Origin: Sandarakinorhabdus cyanobacteriorum
GTDB taxonomy: Bacteria > Pseudomonadota > Alphaproteobacteria > Sphingomonadales > Sphingomonadaceae
Reading direction: 5' to 3'
Assembly (NCBI RefSeq): GCF_002251755.1
Contig: NZ_NOXT01000098.1
Location: forward strand, 1-34,319
Length of the DNA stretch: 34,319 nt
Within the stretch, counting starts at the first letter, position 1; each line of letters opens with the position of its first letter. A program made the translations under genes and the position numbers. The notes beneath the pieces were generated by a model. It was not told the DNA's origin and ran no database searches. It saw only the letters and a program-made list of their open reading frames with translations. Shown here one piece after another: positions 16,874 through 24,492 of this stretch.

Positions 16874-17980
16874 TCAGCGTGCCTGCAACCGTTGCCTGAC
16901 CAGGTCCGCCGGCAGCGCCGGCACGCGGCGGGTCTGGCCGGTGGCGGGGTCGCGGCTTTCGACAGCCGTGGCCATCAACAGGCTGTTCGCAATCGCTTCC
17001 TCCGTGGCATCCGCGACGGCGACGAATAGCGGCGACATCGCCTCGTTGCCCAGTTCCGGATAGGCGGTGATGGCGGCGCGGCGGGCCGGGGTGCGGCGCA
17101 CATCGGGGTGCACGGACACCGCAATGGCATAATCGCCCGAGCCGTTGGAAAAGGCCGAGCCGGTGCGTGACAGGCCGACCATGGCGCGCGCCGCGAGCCG
17201 TTTCAGGTTGCGGTCGCTCAAGGGCGCGTCCGTCGCGACCACGATCATGATCGACCCATCGGCTCCTGCCGGCTTTTCGGCCGGGGGCGGCGGAACGGCC
17301 GCGCCGGCCAGGATCAGCCGGCCGCCATAATTGCTCTGCACCAGCACACCCACCGTGAAACCATCGGGCGTGCGCCGCGATGATGTGCCGATCCCGCCCT
17401 TCCACCCGAACGCGATCGTGCCGCGCCCGGCGCCCACCGCGCCTTCGGCGACCGGGCCGGTGTTGGCGCTGGTGATTGCACGCAGTGCATCGGCCGGGGT
17501 GACGGCGCGGGCGCGAATGTCGTTCAGCCCGCCATCATTGGTCTCGCCAACCACGGCGTTGACCGATCGCACGGCTTCGTTGCCTGGCTGCGCCAACGTG
17601 TGGGTGATGATGGCGCTGGCGGCTTCGGCGACGTTCAGCGTGTTGGTGAGCAGGATCGGGGTTTCGATCTCCCCCAGTTCCTGCACCTGCGACAGGCCCA
17701 TCAGCTTGCCAAAGCCGTTGGCGACGACGATGGCCGCCGGCACCTTGTCGGCAAAAAGATTGCCGCCGTGGGGCAGGATGGCGGTGACGCCGGTGCGGAT
17801 CGTGTCGCCGCGATCGATCGTCACCTGGCCCACCAGCACGCCGGGCACATCGGTGATGGCGTTCAAGGGCCCGGTGGGCAGCGGGCCGGGCGCGATGCCC
17901 AGATCGCGGGCGCGCATCGCGCTGGCGGGGGCGGTGGCGGGGGAGATCATCATCAGCAGGGTGGCCATCAGGATGCGCAT
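16874..17980 (-). CDS. P1 family peptidase (DmpA-like aminopeptidase), exported
   Basis: A 368-residue N-terminal-nucleophile hydrolase related to DmpA/BapA D- or beta-aminopeptidases, which cut themselves into two chains. A signal peptide occupies about residues 1-21 (MRILMATLLMMISPATAPASA). N217 in SNYGG matches the DmpA oxyanion asparagine. Self-cleavage is expected between G242 and S243 (DGSIMIVVATDAP), leaving S243 as nucleophile; FSNGSGD near 278-284 is another conserved site. The start at 17980 gives the signal peptide but has no ribosome site. A terminator-like hairpin with a T-run ends only 25 bases before it. Substrate unknown. Confidence 0.86.
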   Translation of the reverse strand: MRILMATLLMMISPATAPASAMRARDLGIAPGPLPTGPLNAITDVPGVLVGQVTIDRGDTIRTGVTAILPHGGNLFADKVPAAIVVANGFGKLMGLSQVQELGEIETPILLTNTLNVAEAASAIITHTLAQPGNEAVRSVNAVVGETNDGGLNDIRARAVTPADALRAITSANTGPVAEGAVGAGRGTIAFGWKGGIGTSSRRTPDGFTVGVLVQSNYGGRLILAGAAVPPPPAEKPAGADGSIMIVVATDAPLSDRNLKRLAARAMVGLSRTGSAFSNGSGDYAIAVSVHPDVRRTPARRAAITAYPELGNEAMSPLFVAVADATEEAIANSLLMATAVESRDPATGQTRRVPALPADLVRQRLQAR

Positions 17981-18005
17981 GGCGCCATCATGGCGGGCCC
18001 GGCCC

Positions 18006-18054
18006 AAAAGAAAAGTGCCGCCCGGCGTTCGAGGGTGAAAACGCCGGGCGGCAC
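18006..18054 (-). terminator. Strong intrinsic terminator (or attenuator) just upstream of P1 peptidase
   Basis: A perfect 15-bp stem (18015-18029 with 18040-18054) closes a 10-base loop. Reading leftward it is followed by TTTTCTTTT (18014-18006), the complete signature of an intrinsic terminator. It could end the UrcA transcript, whose stop is about 200 bases upstream. Only 25 bases separate it from the peptidase ATG, too few for a normal promoter, so it may act as an attenuator in the peptidase leader. Confidence 0.8.
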
Positions 18055-18208
18055 CGGATGGGTGCGATCCCGAGGGGGCGGGAGGGACGCGCACCAAAGC
18101 AATTTCGGGGGCCTGTGGCCACAGTCACCACCGGGGGCGGGCGGTGCCGGGCGTGATTGGGGCGGGTGGGGTGCCAGAGGGGGCGTCTGGCATCACCACC
18201 GGCCGCTT

Positions 18209-18243
18209 CGGCAGGCAGGGACGGCCCCTGCCTCTGCCTGCCG
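18209..18243 (-). terminator. Hairpin after UrcA gene 2
   Basis: CGGCAGGCAG (18209-18218) pairs with CTGCCTGCCG (18234-18243), a 10-bp stem with a 15-base loop, 13 bases past the UrcA stop on the minus strand. There is no T-run. It may protect the UrcA mRNA end or help terminate it. Confidence 0.5.
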
Positions 18244-18256
18244 GTGCGTCAATCGA

Positions 18257-18613
18257 TCAGCCGCCGACCTTTTCGGCTTCGATCGCGGCCATGGTGACCG
18301 TGCGGGTGGCCTTCAGGGTTTCGCTGAAGCACTGATATTCCGCGGCAGCGGCCCAGGGGTTGCCAGACTGGCCCTGGCAGACTTCGCGGGCGGCGGTGCG
18401 CAGGCGATATTCCAGGCTGGCCCGGCCGGCCTTGCTGGCCAGATCCAGATCGGCATAGGAGACATGGGCAACGCGGTGGCCATCGGCGTTCACGCTGTAG
18501 GCGATCTGGGCATTGGCCGGGGCGGTGGCACCGGCGATGCACAGGCCGGCGAACAACAGGGTGCCGGCAGCGCCGACAACGTTGCGGGAGAAATTCTTGG
18601 CAGAAGCAAACAT
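18257..18613 (-). CDS. UrcA family secreted protein (copy 2)
   Basis: A 118-residue UrcA protein. Residues 1-35 form a long signal peptide (hydrophobic core GTLLFAGLCIAGATAPANA). The mature part has the hallmark VSYADLDLASKAGRASLEYRL and the two conserved cysteines (REVC and EYQC). GAGG seven bases before the ATG at 18613 supports this start over the longer frame to 18724. It is closer to the family consensus than copy 1 at 9393-9677. It diverges from the Rrf2 gene. Function unknown. Confidence 0.82.
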   Translation of the reverse strand: MFASAKNFSRNVVGAAGTLLFAGLCIAGATAPANAQIAYSVNADGHRVAHVSYADLDLASKAGRASLEYRLRTAAREVCQGQSGNPWAAAAEYQCFSETLKATRTVTMAAIEAEKVGG

Positions 18614-18795
18614 GGGGGACCTCTTCGCTTTGGTTCGGCTGCCGGACCATCCGGCGGCCGATGCCAACAGCTTTGCAACGGCCGTGCCAAGTGCCTGCAA
18701 ATTTCGACCATTCTGAAATATCAATGACTTGGCTGAACTTGCGTATTACAGACACATGACGAGGCTATTCATAGCTTCCCGAAATATGGGATTTT

Positions 18796-18845
18796 GCACC
18801 AATTAATGGCAGACGTCTGCACTGCCATTACCGCTTGGCACCAAT
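18796..18845. promoter_or_regulatory. Palindrome flanked by direct repeats upstream of Rrf2 regulator
   Basis: GCAGACGTCTGC (18809-18820) is a perfect 12-bp palindrome inside a wider inverted repeat AATGGCAG (18805-18812) and CTGCCATT (18822-18829). GCACCAAT occurs on either side, at 18796-18803 and 18838-18845, 42 bases apart. The cluster lies 32-81 bases before the Rrf2 start, between it and the divergent UrcA gene. It looks like a regulator binding region, possibly for Rrf2 itself. Confidence 0.5.
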
Positions 18846-18876
18846 CCCTTGCTGGTGCATAGGATAAGCGCCCATC

Positions 18877-19302
18877 ATGCTCACCCAGCGATCCCGCTAT
18901 GCGCTGCGCGCGCTCATCTTCATTGCCCGTTCGGGCGGGGTGGAGCCTGTGCCGATTTCCGCCATCGCCGCCGACCAGAAACTGCCGCGCAAATTCCTCG
19001 AAGCCATCCTGCTCGACCTGAAGAATGGCGGGCTGGTCAACAGCTTCCGCGGCAAGATGGGCGGTTATCGCCTGGCGCGGCCGGCCAGCCAGATCAGCTT
19101 TGGCGAGATCATCCGATTGATCGAAGGGCCGCTGGCGCTGGTGCCCTGCGTGTCGGTCACCGCCTACCAGCGCTGCACCGATTGTTTCGAGGAAACCACC
19201 TGCGTCATCCGCAAGGTGATGCTGGTCGTGCGCGAACAGACGGCCAATATCCTCGACACCACCAGCCTCGCTGATCTGTCGCTGGATCGCCTCGCGGCCT
19301 GA
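18877..19302 (+). CDS. Rrf2 family regulator with four cysteines
   Basis: A 141-residue winged-helix regulator of the IscR/NsrR/CymR group. It opens MLTQRSRYALRALIFIA, has the recognition segment KLPRKFLEAILLDLKNGGLV and the wing GKMGGYRLARP. Cysteines 91, 100, 103 and 109 (C-X8-C-X2-C-X5-C) fall where IscR and NsrR hold an iron-sulfur cluster, so it probably senses cluster status, nitric oxide or redox state. No isc or suf genes adjoin it, so it is an orphan. Its start has AGGA 12 bases upstream. It converges with the META lipoprotein gene, 8 bases apart. Confidence 0.88.
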   Translation: MLTQRSRYALRALIFIARSGGVEPVPISAIAADQKLPRKFLEAILLDLKNGGLVNSFRGKMGGYRLARPASQISFGEIIRLIEGPLALVPCVSVTAYQRCTDCFEETTCVIRKVMLVVREQTANILDTTSLADLSLDRLAA

Positions 19303-19310
19303 TCCTAGAG

Positions 19311-19760
19311 CTATCGCACCGGAACGTCGGGCAGCGCCGGGATCAACCGCAGCCGCTGGCCATCATCGCTGATCAGCGTGGCACCGCCGCGCGCATCAAA
19401 CTCCACCCGTTTGGCGGCGTTGAGCAGCGCGATCACCCGGGCCTCCACCGCCATGACGGCGGGCGGGCAGGCCATTCGGGTGACGGCCACTGGCCCGATG
19501 CCGATCGTGGCGCCAGCCTGCTGCCAGCCGCCAGCCAGCCGGTTGCAGCCCGCCGTGCCGGCCACGCTGTCGGCGATGAAGGCCAGTTCGCCGCGCGCCA
19601 CCGGCCCGCCGCCGTTCAGATCGGCCATGGTCCAGCGGCCAACCAGGCTGCCCGTTGCCACCGGCGGCTTGCCCGACAGCGCCTGGCCCAGCTGCCGCCG
19701 CTCCGCTTGGCAGCCCGCCAGGCTGGCCAGCGCCAGCAGCGTGATCAGTGCCCGCCTCAT
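19311..19760 (-). CDS. META-domain (HslJ-like) lipoprotein
   Basis: A 149-residue lipoprotein. The signal ends in the lipobox LAGC (cysteine 17). The META/HslJ domain follows: GRWTMADLNGG, GCNRLAGGW, TRMACPP and EARVIALLNAAKRVEF. HslJ-type proteins are linked to heat and novobiocin tolerance in enterobacteria; the role here is unknown. The ATG at 19760 overlaps the stop of the upstream DUF4239 gene (ATGA). It is last in the run mscL-DUF4239-META, which looks like a cell-envelope operon. Confidence 0.85.
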   Translation of the reverse strand: MRRALITLLALASLAGCQAERRQLGQALSGKPPVATGSLVGRWTMADLNGGGPVARGELAFIADSVAGTAGCNRLAGGWQQAGATIGIGPVAVTRMACPPAVMAVEARVIALLNAAKRVEFDARGGATLISDDGQRLRLIPALPDVPVR

Positions 19761-20545
19761 GGCACCACCGCCAGGCTGGCGACCAGCGCCTGCATGGCCG
19801 ATTGATCCACCAGGATGGCGCCATCGACCGGCCTGTCGAGATCGAGGATCAGCATGATCGTCAGCCCCATCAACAGGAACAATATGCCCGATGCCAGCCG
19901 GTGCCGCTGGCCATGTGCATCGAGCACATAGCCGAGCAGGAAGCAGGTGACCGCCGCAAACAGCACCAGGAGCAGCATCACCTCGCCGGGCACGCGGGCC
20001 GCCACCGCCTTTTCGCGCTGGGTGCCGGTGTCGAGCACGGCGTTGACGGCGCTGGTCAGGCTGACGGCCCGCGGGCCATCCAGTGTGGCCTGGGCGGCCG
20101 TGGTCAGCTGCCACACACGGTTGCGCTGGTCGGCCGCGCGGGCGAGCTTGGCCGTTTCGTGCGGCAGCGGGCTGGATTGGCGCAGCCCGGCATAATCGCG
20201 CAGGGCGTTTTGCAACGCCGGCCCGTGCGGGGCCGGCACCAGCCCGGCGCGCAGCCAGGCGGTGCCGATGTCATTGGCTTCCTGCACCACCAGCTGCCGC
20301 CGCTCGTCATAGCGGTCGAGCGCCATCGAAAAGGTGAAGCCGAGCAGCAGCGCCAGCACGAGCAGGGCGGTGGAGAGGACCTGGGTTTCATCCTCGCCGC
20401 CGCCCCCCAATCCACTTTTGCTGCCGCCATAGCGGCGGTGGCAGGCAAAGCCCAGTTCGGCCGCCAGCAGGAAGATGGCCAGCAGCACCGCCGGAATGGC
20501 GGGCAGCGGCACCTGATCGAGCAGGGCAGCCAGCGCGTTGATCAA
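19757..20545 (-). CDS. DUF4239 (bestrophin-like) membrane protein
   Basis: A 262-residue membrane protein with four hydrophobic helices, about residues 13-33, 58-77, 186-206 and 214-234, and a central soluble helical region. The pattern fits DUF4239, sometimes called bestrophin-like; no channel activity is established. The start is TTG at 20545, overlapping the mscL stop (TTGA), with GGAAGGG just upstream. Being between mscL and an envelope lipoprotein suggests a role in membrane or osmotic stress, but this is inference. Confidence 0.76.
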   Translation of the reverse strand: MINALAALLDQVPLPAIPAVLLAIFLLAAELGFACHRRYGGSKSGLGGGGEDETQVLSTALLVLALLLGFTFSMALDRYDERRQLVVQEANDIGTAWLRAGLVPAPHGPALQNALRDYAGLRQSSPLPHETAKLARAADQRNRVWQLTTAAQATLDGPRAVSLTSAVNAVLDTGTQREKAVAARVPGEVMLLLVLFAAVTCFLLGYVLDAHGQRHRLASGILFLLMGLTIMLILDLDRPVDGAILVDQSAMQALVASLAVVP

Positions 20546-20988
20546 CCGCGACCCTTCCGCAGTTCATCACGAATTTCGGCCAGCAGCGCTTCGCTTGGCG
20601 TCGGGCCGGGCGGTTCGGCCGGGGCGGCCGGTGCCGGCGCCATCGCCTTGTTGGCGGCCTTGACCATCAGGAAAATGACAAAGGCAACGATGAGGAAATT
20701 GATCAGCGCGGTGATGAACTTGCCATAGCCGAACAGCGCAACGCCGGCCTTTTTCAGCGCCTCGTAATCGCTGGGGCTGCCCTTGTAGTCCGCGGGAATG
20801 TCACCCAGCACCACGAACAGGCTGGTGAAATCGATACCGCCAGTGAACAGGCTGACGATCGGCATCACCAGATCCTCGGTAAAGGCCGAGACGATGGTGC
20901 CAAAGGCGCCGCCGATGATCACACCCACCGCCAGATCCAGCACATTGCCACGTGCGATGAACGCCTTGAATTCCTGCAGCATCCCCAT
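20542..20988 (-). CDS. mscL: Large-conductance mechanosensitive channel
   Basis: A 148-residue MscL, slightly longer than the usual 130-140. It opens MLQEFKAFIARGNVLDLAVG, has the pore helix VGVIIGGAFGTIVSAF (TM1, about residues 21-42), TM2 around 92-112 (ITALINFLIVAFVIFLMV) and the cytoplasmic bundle EALLAEIRDELRKG. It opens under membrane tension to release solutes during osmotic downshock. AAGAGGGG precedes the ATG. It heads the leftward operon and diverges from lemA. Confidence 0.96.
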   Translation of the reverse strand: MGMLQEFKAFIARGNVLDLAVGVIIGGAFGTIVSAFTEDLVMPIVSLFTGGIDFTSLFVVLGDIPADYKGSPSDYEALKKAGVALFGYGKFITALINFLIVAFVIFLMVKAANKAMAPAPAAPAEPPGPTPSEALLAEIRDELRKGRG

Positions 20989-21093
20989 GCCCCCTCTTGA
21001 AATTCCTGCAACCGCATTATCTTAAGTGACGTGTTGCGCGATCAATTTGCCACAATTGCGGCCACGCGCAAGCCGCCCGGACTGGAGACCGCA

Positions 21094-21693
21094 ATGACCA
21101 TTGCCAACCGTCGTTCTGCCACGCTGGCCGCTGTTGCGGCGGCCGGGCTGTTGCTGTCGGGCTGCGGCGTCAACAGCATTCCCGCCAAGGAAGAGGCGGT
21201 GAAGGCCAAATGGGCCGATGTGGAAAACCAGTATCAGCGCCGGGCCGATCTGATCCCCAATCTGGTCGCCACGGTGAAGGGCTATGCCGCCCAGGAAAAG
21301 GATGTGCTGGAAGGCGTGACCAAGGCCCGCGCCAGCGCCACCCAGGTGACGGTGGACCCGACCAAGCTGTCGGACCCGGCGCAGCTGGCGCAGTTTGAAC
21401 AGGCGCAGGGCGCGCTTGGCCAATCGCTCGGCCGGCTGCTGATGACGGTGGAAAAATATCCCGAGCTGAAATCCAACGAGCAGTTCATGGCGCTGCAGAG
21501 CCAGCTGGAAGGCACCGAGAACCGCATTGCGGTGGCCCGGCGCGATTACAATCTGGCCGTGCAGGACTATAACACCGAAATCCGCACCTTCCCGACACTG
21601 ATCACCGCCAAGGTGGTCTATGGCGCCCAGCCGATCGCGCCGTTCAAGGCCACCACGGTGAATGCCGACAAGGCGCCGGAAGTGAAGTTCTAG
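21094..21693 (+). CDS. lemA: LemA family lipoprotein
   Basis: A 199-residue LemA-type protein. A lipobox (LLSGC) within the first 25 residues indicates lipidation. The coiled helical body shows the family motifs VENQYQRRADLIPNLVATVKGYA, QSLGRLLMTVEKYPELKSN and RRDYNLAVQDYN. The function of LemA is unclear; it is regularly encoded with TPM-domain proteins, as here. The start at 21094 has GGAG six bases upstream; in-frame codons from 21031 would bury the signal. Confidence 0.92.
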   Translation: MTIANRRSATLAAVAAAGLLLSGCGVNSIPAKEEAVKAKWADVENQYQRRADLIPNLVATVKGYAAQEKDVLEGVTKARASATQVTVDPTKLSDPAQLAQFEQAQGALGQSLGRLLMTVEKYPELKSNEQFMALQSQLEGTENRIAVARRDYNLAVQDYNTEIRTFPTLITAKVVYGAQPIAPFKATTVNADKAPEVKF

Positions 21694-21723
21694 TCTGTTT
21701 CCTCTGGCCGCGAAGGGCGCGCC

Positions 21724-22557
21724 ATGAACATGCCCCCTGATGTCCGCCGGCTGGCCAGTCTGGCCTTCTGGCTGTCGGCGCTGCTGCTGATCCTCCAGCT
21801 GGCAGCGCCGGCGTTCGCCGATCCGGTGTTTCCCAAGCTCAGCGGCCGGGTGACCGATGCGGCTGGCGTGCTGCCGGCCGATGTCGTCGCCCGGCTGGAT
21901 GGCAAGCTGAAGACGCTGGAAGACACCACCGGCACCCAGTTGGTGGTGGCGACCGTGCCCGATCTCGGCGGCTATGAGATCGAGGAATATGGTTATCAGC
22001 TCGGCCGCGCCTGGGGCATCGGCCAGAAGGGCCAGAACAACGGCGCCATCCTGATCATCGCCCCGGCGCAGCGCAAGCTGCGCATCGAGGTGGGCTATGG
22101 CCTGGAAGGCACGCTGACCGATGCCGTCTCCAGCCGGATCATCCGTGGCAGCATCGTGCCGCGCTTCAAGGCCGGCGATCTCGCTGGCGGGGTGGAGGCT
22201 GGCACCGACGAGCTGATCGCCCTGCTCCAATTGCCGCCCGATCAGCAGCAGGCGGCGGTGAAGCAGCTGAGCCAGCGCGCCGACAGCGCCGACGATGGCC
22301 CCGGCATTGGCGCGCTGGTGTGGCTGGTAATCATCATCATCTGGATCATCATCGCCACCCGGCGCGGCGAGCGCGGGCGCCGCAGTGGCCCGGTGATCAT
22401 CTGGGGCCCCGATCTGGGCGGCAGCTGGTCCAACCGCCGCGACAGCGGTTGGGGCGGGGGCTGGGGTGGCGGCAGCGGCGGCGGTGGCGGCGGCTTTGGC
22501 GGCTTTTCGGGCGGCGGCGGCAGCTTCGGCGGCGGCGGCGCGTCTGGAGACTGGTGA
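21724..22557 (+). CDS. TPM-domain protein (YgcG-like) with glycine-rich tail
   Basis: A 277-residue protein: signal peptide (about residues 1-33, ending APAFA), TPM_phosphatase domain (about 36-160; GRVTDAAGVLP, TQLVVATVPDL, NNGAILIIAP, RIEVGYGLEGTLTD), a membrane helix (198-214) and a low-complexity Gly/Ser/Phe tail (about 235-274) typical of YgcG proteins. The domain faces the periplasm. Related TPM proteins show phosphatase activity or help photosystem repair; the role in bacteria is open. It follows lemA by 30 bases and overlaps the next gene (TGATG). Confidence 0.9.
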   Translation: MNMPPDVRRLASLAFWLSALLLILQLAAPAFADPVFPKLSGRVTDAAGVLPADVVARLDGKLKTLEDTTGTQLVVATVPDLGGYEIEEYGYQLGRAWGIGQKGQNNGAILIIAPAQRKLRIEVGYGLEGTLTDAVSSRIIRGSIVPRFKAGDLAGGVEAGTDELIALLQLPPDQQQAAVKQLSQRADSADDGPGIGALVWLVIIIIWIIIATRRGERGRRSGPVIIWGPDLGGSWSNRRDSGWGGGWGGGSGGGGGGFGGFSGGGGSFGGGGASGDW

Positions 22558-23225
22558 TGCTGTTCAACGACACTGATCGCGCCCGCATCGCTGCGGCCAT
22601 TGCCACCGCCGAAGCCACCACGGCCGGCGAGATCGTGGTGATCGTCAACACAAGGCCGCACCGCTATGCCGCCACCATGCTGGCCGCGGCCGCGCTGGCG
22701 GCCTTCACGCTGCCGTTCGCCGCCGTGCTGCTGGGCTGGACGCCGTCGCTACTGTTTCCGGATTGGGATTCGCTCGATGCCGCCACCCGCGAAGCCCATG
22801 GCATCGAAGGCTTTGCCGCCGTGCAGGCGCTGTGCTTCCTCGCCATGCTGGCGCTGGTCGCACTGGCCCGGCTGGACCGTGCCCTCACCCCGCGCGGCCT
22901 GCGGCGGGACCGCGTGCACGCCGCCGCGCTGACCCAGTTCCGCGCCCGCGGCCTCACCCGCACCGCCGGCCGCACCGGCGTGCTGCTTTATCTGGACGAG
23001 GCAGAGCGGGTGGCCGAGGTGATCGCCGATGATGGCGTGTTCGCCTGTGTCGCGCCCGAAGACTGGGCCGAAACCATCGCGGCCTTGACCGGCGGCATCA
23101 AGGCCGGCCGCGCCGCCGATGGCCTGGTCACCGCCATCGCCCGCGCCGGCGCCGTCCTCGCCCGCCACCTGCCGCGCTGCGACGATGACGTGAACGAACT
23201 GCCCGACGCGCTGATCGAGTTATAG
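22557..23225 (+). CDS. Second TPM-domain membrane protein
   Basis: A 222-residue TPM-family protein. The N-terminal part (AAIATAEATTAGEIVVIVN) and the C-terminal part (RTGVLLYLDEAERVAEVIADDGV) form the divided TPM domain, with two membrane segments inserted (about 39-61 and 90-107). The ATG overlaps the stop of the first TPM gene and has GGAG seven bases upstream. lemA-TPM-TPM is a common operon. Its stop overlaps that of the convergent ccmI by 6 bases. Confidence 0.86.
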   Translation: MLFNDTDRARIAAAIATAEATTAGEIVVIVNTRPHRYAATMLAAAALAAFTLPFAAVLLGWTPSLLFPDWDSLDAATREAHGIEGFAAVQALCFLAMLALVALARLDRALTPRGLRRDRVHAAALTQFRARGLTRTAGRTGVLLYLDEAERVAEVIADDGVFACVAPEDWAETIAALTGGIKAGRAADGLVTAIARAGAVLARHLPRCDDDVNELPDALIEL

Positions 23226-24479
23226 GCCCATTTCGGCCGCTGCAGCCCTGATCCGGCCCTGGGCGGCGGCGTCACCGGCAAAGGCGGCCAGGGCCTGATC
23301 CCGGGCGGTGCGGGCGGCGGCAGCATCGCCCAGCACCTGGCGGGCGCGCATCAGGCGCAGCCAGCCGGCCTCGTCCTTCGGATTGGTCTTCAGCTTTTCA
23401 GCCAGGCCATCGACCATGCCCCGGATCATCGCCTGCCGGTCGGCCGGGTTCATCGCCTGGGCGGCTTGCACCTGCTCGCGGCTGGGGCTGGGCATCACGC
23501 CGGCGGGCGCACCGGCCGGCGCGGCGGTGGCAGCGGTGGTGGCGGCGGCGGCGGCCGGATCGGGCTGGCCGGGCACGCTGGCGTTGCCCACCGGGCGGGT
23601 GGCAGCCAGACGGGCGGCAATGTCGATCTTCGCCTGCTGCGCAGTCTGCTCGATTACGCTGCGCAATTGCGGCAGCCAGGGGGCATCGGCCGGGGAATCG
23701 GCCAACAGCTTCAGCCAATCCTCGATGGCGCCCTTGCGGTCCCCGGTTTCGGCCATGCGCACGGCCAGGAAATAGCGGGCGCGGGCATCGGCGCCATCCT
23801 GGGCGGCAGCCTTTTCAAAGGCGGCGGCGGCGGCTGGGGTCACCTGCCCGCCGGCTTCCTGCACCAGTGCCTCGCCATAGGCGCTATTGTAGCCAACACC
23901 ATCGGGTTTCAGCGCGATGGCGCGGGCATAGGCCTTGGCGGCATCGCCATAGCGGCCGGTCTGGAAATAGCTCCAGCCCAGCATGCGCCAGCCTTCCGGA
24001 TCCTGCGGGTTGGCCTGCATCTTCTGTTCAAGGCCAGTGATCAGCTGCGCCACTTCGCCCTGGGCTTGGGGTGCGGCCGGCGCGGCGGGCGGCGGCGCAG
24101 CAGCAGGGGCGGCCGGGCTGCCGGCCAGCTCGGGCTGGCCCATGTTGGTGTAGAGCGCGCCGGCGGCCAGCGCCACCATGGCGGCCATGCCCAGTGCCAG
24201 GCCGGACAGCGCCTTCTGACCCATGGTGCGGTCCAGTTCGGCCGGGATATGGCCGGCGGCGAGCAGGCGGCGGCGGATTTCGTTGCGCAGGCCTTCGGCT
24301 TCACCGGGCTGGATGCTGCCGGCCGCCAGCTGCACGTCGACATCGGCCAGCTGATCCTTCAACACGGCGATGGTGGCGGCGCGGGCGTCCACCCGGGCTT
24401 CGTGCCGGCGCACCAGCGGGATGGTGAGCCAGGCGGCAGCAAGGGCTGCCATCGCGGTGAGGATGATCCAGAGGGTCAT
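23220..24479 (-). CDS. ccmI: Cytochrome c maturation protein CcmI (CycH)
   Basis: A 419-residue apocytochrome c chaperone of the system I haem-attachment machine. The N-terminal domain has two membrane helices (about 3-21 and 92-112) around a soluble loop with a coiled-coil (ATIAVLKDQLADVD). The periplasmic part carries tetratricopeptide-like repeats (about 140-265; GWRMLGWSYFQTGRYGDAAKAYARA is split over two helices), an Ala/Pro linker, and a conserved C-terminal block LKTNPKDEAGWLRLMRARQVLG. It binds the C-terminal helix of apocytochromes and hands them to CcmF/H. It starts 13 bases after ccmH and ends the ccm run. Confidence 0.92.
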   Translation of the reverse strand: MTLWIILTAMAALAAAWLTIPLVRRHEARVDARAATIAVLKDQLADVDVQLAAGSIQPGEAEGLRNEIRRRLLAAGHIPAELDRTMGQKALSGLALGMAAMVALAAGALYTNMGQPELAGSPAAPAAAPPPAAPAAPQAQGEVAQLITGLEQKMQANPQDPEGWRMLGWSYFQTGRYGDAAKAYARAIALKPDGVGYNSAYGEALVQEAGGQVTPAAAAAFEKAAAQDGADARARYFLAVRMAETGDRKGAIEDWLKLLADSPADAPWLPQLRSVIEQTAQQAKIDIAARLAATRPVGNASVPGQPDPAAAAATTAATAAPAGAPAGVMPSPSREQVQAAQAMNPADRQAMIRGMVDGLAEKLKTNPKDEAGWLRLMRARQVLGDAAAARTARDQALAAFAGDAAAQGRIRAAAAEMGL

Positions 24480-24492
24480 GATGGGTCCGGTT

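Noticed and set aside
16874-18097. Longer P1 peptidase start at 18097
   Set aside because: The extension reads through the terminator hairpin and masks a good signal peptide; the ATG at 17980 is preferred.
22440-22550. GGC-rich tandem repeat
   Set aside because: It is the coding sequence of the glycine-rich tail normal for YgcG/TPM proteins.
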